A stretch of 6,245 nt of DNA from Desulfobulbaceae bacterium UBA2213 (GTDB taxonomy: Bacteria > Desulfobacterota > Desulfobulbia > Desulfobulbales > Desulfocapsaceae): NCBI GenBank assembly GCA_002327225.1, contig DCUN01000171.1, positions 1 through 6,245 on the forward strand, in the 5' to 3' direction. The position numbers and the translations under genes were made by a program. The notes beneath the pieces were generated by a model that saw only the letters and a list, made by a program, of their open reading frames with translations, was not told the DNA's origin and ran no database searches. Positions 1-4,790 of the stretch are shown piece by piece. Position 1 is the stretch's first letter. Every line of letters starts with the position of its first letter.

Positions 1-21
1 GGCACTTGCCGGTACAGCAAG

Positions 22-38
22 AGACGTGAGGGTTGTCA
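22..38 (-). repeat. IS-border motif, outer left copy
   Basis: Read on the plus strand this is an AGAC-T-A-GG-TGTCA pattern. It is inverted relative to the copy at 1368-1384, matching 13 of 17, so the two could be terminal or subterminal inverted repeats. It also forms part of the left arm of the palindrome at 16-101. Confidence 0.5.
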
Positions 39-78
39 AGGTTGCGTAACGAAGTGAAGCACCCGAAGGGCCTGACCT

Positions 79-95
79 TGACAGCCCTCATGTCT
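79..95 (+). repeat. IS-border motif, inner left copy
   Basis: TGACAGCC, three bases, then ATGTCT. It matches 15 of 17 bases with the copy at 1368-1384 in the same orientation and forms part of the right arm of the palindrome. If this copy marks the border, the two CT dinucleotides at 94-95 and 1383-1384 would be candidate core bases for IS110-type recombination; that reading is inferred. Confidence 0.5.
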
Positions 96-150
96 CTTGC
101 TACGCAGTTTGGTCACGTCCATCACAGGATGCCTTGTTGATTGTTGACGG

Positions 151-1275
151 TTACGGGTTTTGTCCTGCCGGCATGGCTATGTGGGCGATGGCCCACATAA
201 AGGCGGCAAGCTCCCTGGCAATCGCGGTCACAACGGTGTTGCGGTTTTTACCGCGTGCCAGAAGTTTTTTGAACCTGCCACAAAGCCGCACCTGTGCGTT
301 CCAGGCGATTTCCCTGATTTTCGGCGGCAAGCCTTCGAGCCGGGCGCTCAGGACTCGGCTTTCCCTGGCTGGATGGCTGTAGGCATGAGCGGCCTCTGTA
401 AGAACCCGCCGAACATGGCCGTTACCGGTCTTGGTGATCCCACCTCGCCTGGTCGTTTGACCGCTTGAATGCTCACTGGGCACAAGCTCCAGGTAGGCCA
501 TCACCTGTTTGGCGGAATCAAATCGGGCAAGGTCGCCGAGCTCGGCGCAAGTTGTCGCGGCAACAATCAGGGAGACGCCGCGCAAAGATTGCAGAGCTTT
601 AACAACCGGCGCGAGTCGCCACTGGGGGATCAACTCCTGGATTTGTTGGGTTATCCGTTGCACCCGTTCAACTTGCTCCTGAACCATATGAACATACTCC
701 TGGAGGGTGATCTGCTGGGCGCGATGCTCCATTTTTATATCGGCAATCCAGTTCCAATGGGCTTTGCTCCAGTATGAACGCCCACTGTAACGATAGCCGT
801 GACGAAGCAGAAAACCCAGAAGCACCTGCCGGGATACCCGAAGGGCCTTGACCATATCTTCACGGCCACGGGTCAAATCGCGCATGGCTTCGTCTTCAAC
901 GCCGGGAACATACACCTCCGTCAACTCTCCCGATCGGTGTAAACGGGCCAAATTCAAGGCGTCACGGCGGTCAGTCTTTATTCGATCGCCGCTTTTACGT
1001 GGAATCTTTGATGGTGCTACAACCACACAATCAAAACCGTTGCCTTTCAAGAATCGGTATATTTCATAACCGCACGGACCGGCCTCATAGACAAATCGGA
1101 GTTCAGCCCCGCGGTTTGCTCCCTGTATTTTGCGGATCGCCTTGTGCAGCGAATCAAGGTCTCCGTCAATCGTTCCGTAAAACCGGACATCGCCATCACG
1201 GCCCTCGTTGGCCAATGCAATATCAATGGAATCTTTATGTACATCCAGCCCGACAAATATGGTATTCTTTTTCAT
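151..1275 (-). CDS. IS110-family transposase (DEDD recombinase)
   Basis: This is the recombinase that moves the element, an enzyme that works with a structured bridge RNA in studied IS110 members. The N-terminal RuvC-like domain (residues about 5-160) shows the four expected acids: D11 in VGLDVHK, E64 in VYEAGP, and D102 and D105 in KTDRRDA. Residues 183-216 look like a long helix or coiled coil. The C-terminal Transposase_20 domain (about 223-310) has the helix-hairpin-helix LRGVS segment and the PSEHSSG motif (266-272), where the catalytic serine of this family is expected, followed by GGITKTGN. Length is normal and no frameshift is present, so the enzyme is probably active. The start is supported by an AAGGAGG ribosome binding site at 1282-1288 six bases before the ATG. 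IS110 versus IS1111 subgroup cannot be settled from the protein alone. Confidence 0.96.
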   Translation of the reverse strand: MKKNTIFVGLDVHKDSIDIALANEGRDGDVRFYGTIDGDLDSLHKAIRKIQGANRGAELRFVYEAGPCGYEIYRFLKGNGFDCVVVAPSKIPRKSGDRIKTDRRDALNLARLHRSGELTEVYVPGVEDEAMRDLTRGREDMVKALRVSRQVLLGFLLRHGYRYSGRSYWSKAHWNWIADIKMEHRAQQITLQEYVHMVQEQVERVQRITQQIQELIPQWRLAPVVKALQSLRGVSLIVAATTCAELGDLARFDSAKQVMAYLELVPSEHSSGQTTRRGGITKTGNGHVRRVLTEAAHAYSHPARESRVLSARLEGLPPKIREIAWNAQVRLCGRFKKLLARGKNRNTVVTAIARELAAFMWAIAHIAMPAGQNP

Positions 1276-1354
1276 GACCTGCCTCCTTGGTTATGGCTCT
1301 GCGCCGTAGTGAATTGTTATCTACAGCATAACCCATGTTTGCAAGGGGCAGGTC
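1276..1354 (-). promoter_or_regulatory. Stem that can sequester the transposase ribosome binding site
   Basis: In the transposase sense strand, the 13 bases at 1354-1342 (GACCTGCCCCTTG) can pair with 1289-1276 (CAAGG, a bulged A, GGCAGGTC), giving a 13 bp stem with one bulge and a loop of about 52 bases. The downstream arm contains the AAGGAGG ribosome binding site and ends at the base before the ATG. A transcript starting outside the element would carry both arms and hide the site. One starting inside the loop would carry only the second arm. The pairing is seen in the sequence; the regulatory role is inferred from similar arrangements known in IS10 and IS50. Confidence 0.55.
1316..1344 (-). 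promoter_or_regulatory. Weak candidate promoter for the transposase
   Basis: Minus-strand TTGCAA (1344-1339) is followed after 17 bases by GATAAC (1321-1316), each matching sigma70 consensus at four of six positions. It lies within the loop of the stem at 1276-1354, so its start site would fall after the first arm. The boxes alone are weak; the placement makes them worth noting. Confidence 0.25.
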
Positions 1355-1367
1355 TTTTTCGTTTAAC

Positions 1368-1384
1368 TGACAGCCATTATGTCT
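1368..1384 (+). repeat. IS-border motif, right copy
   Basis: TGACAGCC, three bases, ATGTCT: the third copy of the motif found in both arms of the left palindrome. It overlaps the CBS stop codon (1383-1385) by two bases, so the IS border coincides with the end of that gene. Confidence 0.5.
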
Positions 1385-1832
1385 AATTGATCAGGGTTCT
1401 GATAATATCTTTTTTACCGATGACCCCCACCAAAGTCTCCTTATTCATAACCGGCAGGGTGTGAACATTTTTTTCTGCCATGATGGTGGCGATTTCATCC
1501 AGGGGGGTCTCCTCGGTCACGGTGACCGGGGAACTGGTCAGGATATCTTTGACCTTGCTGCCGGCCATTTTTTTCATTTCATCACCCATCTTGTCCGGAT
1601 TCTCAAGATAAAAGACGGAATCGAGGATGGTGATAACGGTGGGGATGTGGACTTTTTTTGTCTGAAAAATCAGATCACTTTCGGTCACCACACCGACAAG
1701 CCTGCCGTTGTCATTCAAGACAGGTACGCCGCTGATCTGGTGGATGGATAAGAGCCTTGCCAGCTCCTTGACTGTTGATTCCTCTGTTACGGTAATGATG
1801 TCACGGTTCATTATATCACGGGCTGTCAGCAT
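1383..1832 (-). CDS. Two-CBS-domain protein
   Basis: A 149-residue cytosolic protein made almost entirely of a CBS pair (Bateman module). Such modules bind adenosine nucleotides (AMP, ADP, ATP, sometimes NADH) and act as energy sensors; the partner here is unknown. The first CBS motif starts at TARDIMNRDIITV (residues 3-15) and includes GVPVLNDNGRLVGVVTESDL. The second starts near VKDILTSSPVTV (about 92) and includes HTLPVMNKETLVGVIGKKDI. Between them lies a linker of about 30 residues (HIPTVITILDSVF), common in stand-alone CBS proteins. I chose the ATG at 1830-1832 because AAGGAG lies seven bases upstream; an in-frame ATG at 1874 would add 14 residues encoded inside the MITE-like repeat and has no good binding site. 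It is last in the gene row, and its stop touches the IS border. No DNA-binding or enzyme domain is attached. Confidence 0.9.
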   Translation of the reverse strand: MLTARDIMNRDIITVTEESTVKELARLLSIHQISGVPVLNDNGRLVGVVTESDLIFQTKKVHIPTVITILDSVFYLENPDKMGDEMKKMAGSKVKDILTSSPVTVTEETPLDEIATIMAEKNVHTLPVMNKETLVGVIGKKDIIRTLIN

Positions 1833-1839
1833 GAAAATA

Positions 1840-1845
1840 CTCCTT
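1840..1845 (-). promoter_or_regulatory. Ribosome binding site deciding the CBS start
   Basis: Minus-strand AAGGAG, seven bases before the ATG at 1830-1832. It favours this start over the longer reading from 1874. It lies just outside the inverted-repeat element that ends at 1856. Confidence 0.8.
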
Positions 1846-1855
1846 GTTGATTTGC

Positions 1856-1987
1856 GGAACTCGGAAAATACCAATACACCATCTTGTTTCCCGTCAGTGA
1901 GTCAGATTTAACCGCGCCTCAATCGGTGCGGCTAAATCTGACCCAAATCCAGTCGCAATTCACATACATTGGTCATTTCCGAGTTCC
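1856..1987. mobile_element. MITE-like inverted-repeat element, about 132 bases
   Basis: The ends carry perfect 12-base inverted repeats: GGAACTCGGAAA at 1856-1867 and its complement at 1976-1987. After a two-base mismatch the repeats continue for six more bases (ACCAAT), giving 18 of 20 matches. Inside is a second strong palindrome (1901-1942). The element has no coding capacity and sits between nnr and the CBS gene. Its right repeat supplies the last four codons and stop of nnr; its left repeat ends 10 bases before the CBS ribosome binding site. Small size, terminal inverted repeats and no gene fit a miniature inverted-repeat transposable element. I see no convincing target-site duplication and cannot name a parent transposase. 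The alternative is a large folded intergenic structure that controls the mRNA. Confidence 0.55.
1901..1942. repeat. Strong intergenic palindrome (REP-like hairpin)
   Basis: GTCAGATTTA (1901-1910) pairs perfectly with 1933-1942. After one mismatch CCGC pairs with GCGG, then a GCC/GGT pairing closes a six-base loop (1919-1924), so about 17 pairs in all. There is no T-run on either side, so it is not a typical intrinsic terminator. It may be a REP-like palindrome, an mRNA-stabilising hairpin between nnr and the CBS gene, or the inner fold of the MITE-like element. Confidence 0.8.
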
Positions 1988-3592
1988 TGAATTGATCAGA
2001 TCTTTGATACTCCGGGGCAATGTGTCGGCAAGTTCTGTTGCCGTGTAACCTGTGCCGTTTGTCTTCAGTAGAATATCTCCTGCCCTGCCATGCAGATAGA
2101 CTGCAGTACGGGCTGCCTCTTGCGGGCAAAGTCCCTGGCAGAGCAGGGAGCCGATGATCCCGCTGAGCACATCTCCCATTCCTCCTGTTGCCATTCCGGG
2201 GTTACCGCTGGTGTTGATCCAGGCCTTGCCGTCTTCTGAGACGATAACGGTGCCTGCACCCTTGAGGATGACGGTACACTGGCTGCCACCCTGATCAAAG
2301 AGCAGGCAGGCGGAGCGGGCTGCCTCAATCCTGTCGTCCTGGATTTCAGCAACGGAGCATCCCAGGATCCTGGCCATCTCGCCTGGATGGGGGGTAAAAA
2401 TTCTGGGAGCGGACGGGGCCTTGAGCTCTGTTTTGTAGTGCGCCAGGATATTGAGCGCATCGGCATCGATCACCATGGGTATCTCTGCCGTACGATAGAG
2501 GTGGAGAACAAGGCGGGCCGTTTGTTCCGCCATGCCCAGGCCAGGCCCTATGACAAGAGCCTTTTTACCCGGCAGGTGCTGCTCAATGGTTGCGAGATCC
2601 TCAATTCCCGGCATCGATTGTGACTTGAGGAGGGGGATGGTCATGGCCTCTACAAGCTGGTTTTCGAAGATGGTGTTGAGATCCTGGGGGCAGCAGAGGC
2701 TGACCAGACCGCAGCCGCTGCGCAGGGCGCCTTTGACACTGAGTATGGCCGCCCCGGTCTTGCCGATAGAACCAGCCAGCACCAGGAGGTGGCCGTGACT
2801 GCCCTTGTGGGAAGACATTCCCCGTTGTATCCGGGCCAGCGAGAGTTCCACGCCTTGAGCAGTAAGGGCCTCCTGTTGAATGGAAAGGCTGGCAATCGCC
2901 GCAGGGGGGATGCCTATGTCAAGAATATGCAGCCTGCCGCAGAAATCCTGGCCGTGGTGGAGCAGGTGTCCTGGCTTGGCGCAGCCGTAAGTGGCGGTAT
3001 GATCCGCCTGAAGGCAGACACCCTGAATCCTGCCGGTGTCCGCGTGCAGGCCGGAGGGGATATCAACTGCGATCCTGGGAATCGTGGCGCCCCATGCTTT
3101 TGTATTGATGAGCTGGATCAGCGTCGCAACATGGCCCTTGATCTCTCTTGTCAGTCCGGTGCCAAACAGCGCATCGATTATGGCGTAACAGGACTTGCCC
3201 CGGGAAAGCAGGTGCTGATAGAGGGCGGGCAGTGTCTGAACGCGTTCCTCTGAGTCCAGGATGTAGAGTGGAAGGTCCAGCTTTTGAACAATCTGCACAT
3301 TGCGGGCCGCATCCCCTTGCAGTTTCTCCGGGGCAACCAGAAAGATGAAAACAGGTTCACAGCCGCGCTGGTGCAGGTGGCGGCCTATGACCAGGCCGTC
3401 GCCGCCATTATTGCCGGGACCGATCAGGATGAGGGCAAAGGTGTCAGCCGCCATACCAAGCTCCCTTTCCAGCATTAAGGTGGTGCCCAGCCCGGCGTTT
3501 TCCATAAGGATAATCCCGGGAATGTCATATTCTTCAATGGCACACCGGTCAAGTTCCCTCATTTCACTGGCATATGGAAGTATCATCGTCAT
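1973..3592 (-). CDS. nnr: Bifunctional NAD(P)H-hydrate epimerase / ADP- or ATP-dependent dehydratase
   Basis: A cytosolic metabolite-repair enzyme that restores NADH and NADPH from their hydrated, inactive forms: the N-terminal part epimerises R- and S-NAD(P)HX, the C-terminal part dehydrates S-NAD(P)HX using ADP (bacterial type) or ATP. The YjeF_N domain (about 1-225) has LMENAG (29-34), the GPGNNGGDG nucleotide loop (58-66), an ALFGTGL segment and VDIPSGLHADTG. The ribokinase-like YjeF_C domain (about 235-530) has SHKGSHGHLLVLAGS, VIGPGLG, VIDADALN, FTPHPGEMARILG, VILKGAGT and NPGMATGGMGDVLSG with the catalytic Asp. Length 539 is normal and both halves look intact. A second in-frame ATG lies two codons in; neither has a strong binding site. 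It starts 32 bases after the Roadblock gene, so is likely co-transcribed. Its last codons (G-T-R-K-stop) lie inside an inverted repeat. Confidence 0.97.
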   Translation of the reverse strand: MTMILPYASEMRELDRCAIEEYDIPGIILMENAGLGTTLMLERELGMAADTFALILIGPGNNGGDGLVIGRHLHQRGCEPVFIFLVAPEKLQGDAARNVQIVQKLDLPLYILDSEERVQTLPALYQHLLSRGKSCYAIIDALFGTGLTREIKGHVATLIQLINTKAWGATIPRIAVDIPSGLHADTGRIQGVCLQADHTATYGCAKPGHLLHHGQDFCGRLHILDIGIPPAAIASLSIQQEALTAQGVELSLARIQRGMSSHKGSHGHLLVLAGSIGKTGAAILSVKGALRSGCGLVSLCCPQDLNTIFENQLVEAMTIPLLKSQSMPGIEDLATIEQHLPGKKALVIGPGLGMAEQTARLVLHLYRTAEIPMVIDADALNILAHYKTELKAPSAPRIFTPHPGEMARILGCSVAEIQDDRIEAARSACLLFDQGGSQCTVILKGAGTVIVSEDGKAWINTSGNPGMATGGMGDVLSGIIGSLLCQGLCPQEAARTAVYLHGRAGDILLKTNGTGYTATELADTLPRSIKDLINSGTRK

Positions 3593-3624
3593 GTTGCCCG
3601 TGGTCTGCTTTTTTCAGGAGATCT

Positions 3625-3957
3625 TTAAGAGAGATGTTTAAGGAAGTAGATCACATTGTCTATGATTTCCTGACGTTCGCCATCGGCGTGCTTGACGATG
3701 CCAAGATAGTAGCGCCCCAGTGAGAAGACCAGGAGGTCGTTGCCGGATTCCCGTTCAATACAGGTGTGAATATAGCGATTTCCGCCCATGTCTGTGCTCA
3801 GGGCATCACACTGTGTGCCGCAGGAGCTGATGATTGGCCCAAGACCTGCTGCATTTTCAATATTCTGGCTGATGACCTGTCCGTCACCTCGCACCAGGAG
3901 GTAGTGGGCAACACCATTGATCTGTTCTAAGCGGGCAAAATCTTTAGCAGAGGCCAT
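3625..3957 (-). CDS. Small Roadblock/LC7-domain protein
   Basis: A 110-residue single-domain protein. The pattern fits Roadblock/LC7: an opening helix with INGVAHYLLVRGDGQVIS (hydrophobic strand, then DGQ turn), a middle region (GGNRYIHTCIERESGNDLLVFSLGRYYLGIVKH) of alternating strands, and a closing helix (EIIDNVIYFLKHL). Roadblock proteins form homo- or heterodimers and often work as GTPase regulators or scaffolds (MglB and MglA in Myxococcus are the model), but no GTPase gene is in view, so the partner is unknown. AGGAG at 3965-3969 is seven bases before the ATG and is built from the last codons of the preceding gene, whose stop is at 3962-3964, so translation is probably coupled. The assignment rests on overall pattern, not an invariant motif. 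Confidence 0.72.
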   Translation of the reverse strand: MASAKDFARLEQINGVAHYLLVRGDGQVISQNIENAAGLGPIISSCGTQCDALSTDMGGNRYIHTCIERESGNDLLVFSLGRYYLGIVKHADGERQEIIDNVIYFLKHLS

Positions 3958-3961
3958 GATA

Positions 3962-4645
3962 TTACTCCTGGGGAAAGAGGTCTTTTATAGTGGTATGGAA
4001 GGTCTTGATATCCTCGCTGTCTTCAATCTCTTTGTCTAGAAGAGGAATCAGATGTTTCAGGGTGTTCAGGGCCGGTGTGTGGTCTTGGCACCAGGCGGAC
4101 AGGATCTCTTGAAAAACAGGAATTGCCGCCGGGCCGATACAGTTGGCAAGCGCATCCTGGAGGGCGTGTAACGGCTTCGACAATGGCGCACCCGGGGCCA
4201 GCAAGGAGTCGATGTCGACCGGAATTAGTTCCTGGCTGTCGGCTGCCGGCTCGACAGCAGCTGTTTTTTCAGACGGTGGCGCAGGCTGCGTGGCCTCGTC
4301 GCTTTCCTGGAAGCTGTTGTTCAAGGCCAGTTGCAGCGTCATCCGAATCATACCGCTGGACAGTTCCGGGGCATGCACGATGAACAGCCAGTTCTGGTCG
4401 GTGAGCAGGCGGCCGGAGAGGATCATGGTATCAAACGTCACCTGTATATGATTGATGTCATGGAGATGAGCAGAGGCTTTTTTCGCAATGGCGCTCAATC
4501 TTTTTCCGATTGCCAGTGGGTTGAAATCAATGATAGAATCGCCAATATGGCTGGCAAGTATGTCTGCCTGGGGGCTGAAGATAAAGGCGCCATTGATCTC
4601 AGGCAGGCTGGTGACCAGGTCTGAGAGAAAAGTTGCATGATTCAT
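3962..4645 (-). CDS. Roadblock/LC7-like protein with helical C-terminal region
   Basis: A 227-residue soluble protein. Residues about 1-112 resemble a Roadblock/LC7 domain: a helix (ATFLSDLVTSLPEI), then GAFIFSPQADILASHIGD, a long helix (GKRLSAIAKKASAHLHDI) and strands (IQVTFDTMILSGRLLTDQNWLFIVHAP). Residues about 113-145 are a low-complexity linker rich in Ala, Pro, Glu and Ser. Residues about 146-227 are predicted helical, with CIGPAAIPVFQEILSAW; I do not recognise this part with confidence. It is the first gene after the promoter candidate at 4734-4760, and four bases separate its stop from the next Roadblock gene, suggesting that the two products form a heterodimer. A weak AAAGG lies about 10 bases before the ATG. 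The linker and tail may dock the dimer to a partner; function unknown. Confidence 0.65.
   Translation of the reverse strand: MNHATFLSDLVTSLPEINGAFIFSPQADILASHIGDSIIDFNPLAIGKRLSAIAKKASAHLHDINHIQVTFDTMILSGRLLTDQNWLFIVHAPELSSGMIRMTLQLALNNSFQESDEATQPAPPSEKTAAVEPAADSQELIPVDIDSLLAPGAPLSKPLHALQDALANCIGPAAIPVFQEILSAWCQDHTPALNTLKHLIPLLDKEIEDSEDIKTFHTTIKDLFPQE
3965..3969 (-). promoter_or_regulatory. Ribosome binding site inside the upstream gene's last codons
   Basis: Minus-strand AGGAG formed by the final Gln-Glu codons of the 227-residue gene, directly before its TAA. It sits seven bases ahead of the 110-residue gene's ATG. This overlap is the basis for proposing coupled translation of the two Roadblock genes. 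Confidence 0.8.
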
Positions 4646-4693
4646 GAGGAAAGTACCTTTGAGAGTGTTAAGCCATCATTGGTTAACGGAGAT

Positions 4694-4716
4694 ACGTGCA
4701 GGATCACGTTCCTGCA
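4694..4716. promoter_or_regulatory. Leader hairpin with two competing folds
   Basis: TGCAGGA (4697-4703) pairs perfectly with TCCTGCA (4710-4716) around a six-base loop. An overlapping pair, ACGTG (4694-4698) with CACGT (4705-4709), cannot form at the same time. It lies in the leader expected from the promoter at 4734-4760, about 50 bases ahead of the first Roadblock start. On the minus strand no T-run follows, so it is not a clear terminator; the T-run at 4720-4730 follows it only on the plus strand, where no gene needs one. Confidence 0.45.
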
Positions 4717-4733
4717 GAGTTTATTTTTTTAAG

Positions 4734-4760
4734 CTTATATGGCCTGAATCCTAGTGTCAA
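4734..4760 (-). promoter_or_regulatory. Candidate sigma70-type promoter for the Roadblock-nnr-CBS unit
   Basis: Minus-strand TTGACA (4760-4755, six of six) and TATAAG (4739-4734, five of six) separated by 15 bases, shorter than the usual 17. Transcription would start near 4727, giving a leader of about 80 bases before the ATG at 4645. It lies in the only sizeable gap between the permease and the following genes, which suggests those genes have their own start even if some reading-through from the permease occurs. Confidence 0.5.
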
Positions 4761-4790
4761 GGCTGAACCCGATATGAAGATGGAAGGCTG

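Larger units (their letters stand above)
16..101. repeat. Long near-perfect palindrome downstream of the IS110 transposase
   Basis: Bases 17-42 and 75-100 are inverted copies matching at 24 of 26 positions. The pairing extends by one A-T pair outward and two G-T wobbles inward, leaving a loop of about 30 bases. The two mismatches (26/91 and 33/84) are G-U wobbles in a plus-strand RNA but A-C mismatches in a minus-strand RNA. The loop contains a small hairpin (62-70) that would form a UUCG-type loop on the minus strand, so the strand evidence conflicts. It lies in the 150-base noncoding stretch after the transposase stop, where I see no gene. It could be the structured right end of the IS, part of a bridge RNA, or a chromosomal palindrome used as target. 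The palindrome is directly visible; its role is inferred. Confidence 0.8.
22..1384 (-). mobile_element. IS110-family insertion sequence (ends approximate)
   Basis: The core is an intact 374-residue DEDD recombinase with short noncoding flanks, the usual build of an IS110 element (roughly 1.2-1.5 kb). I set the ends from a 17-base motif. The copy at 1368-1384 matches the copy at 22-38 in inverted orientation (13/17) and the copy at 79-95 in direct orientation (15/17). Taking the outer pair gives about 1363 bases; taking the inner copy gives about 1290. The larger noncoding part lies after the transposase gene, as in the IS1111 subgroup, whose bridge RNA sits downstream of the gene. The upstream gap of about 100 bases looks short for such an RNA. 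The right border overlaps the stop codon of the CBS gene. No clear target duplication is seen, which fits the family. Family is certain; exact ends are not. Confidence 0.6.

Noticed and set aside
16..101. Integron attC site
   Set aside because: The palindrome is of suitable size, but the typical outer core bases (GTTRRRY and its complement) are missing and no integrase or cassette layout is present.
469..777. Plus-strand frames across the IS, including this one
   Set aside because: Antisense to the intact transposase and with no family features.
1276..1359. Plus-strand intrinsic terminator (stem followed by TTTTT at 1355-1359)
   Set aside because: The loop of about 52 bases is too long for a typical terminator, and no plus-strand gene leads into it. 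The stem makes more sense around the transposase ribosome binding site.
1383..1874. Longer CBS reading starting at the ATG at 1872-1874
   Set aside because: The extra 14 residues come from the inverted repeat and have no ribosome binding site, while the ATG at 1830-1832 has AAGGAG at ideal spacing.
1901..1942. Intrinsic terminator after nnr
   Set aside because: The stem is strong, but no T-run follows on either strand.
2789..3253. Plus-strand open frame of 154 codons
   Set aside because: Antisense to the nnr gene, which is intact and unmistakable; the frame looks like a shadow of its codon use.
4697..4730. Plus-strand terminator (hairpin plus T-rich run)
   Set aside because: There is no plus-strand gene to terminate, the T-run starts several bases after the stem, and the same region reads well as a minus-strand promoter and leader.
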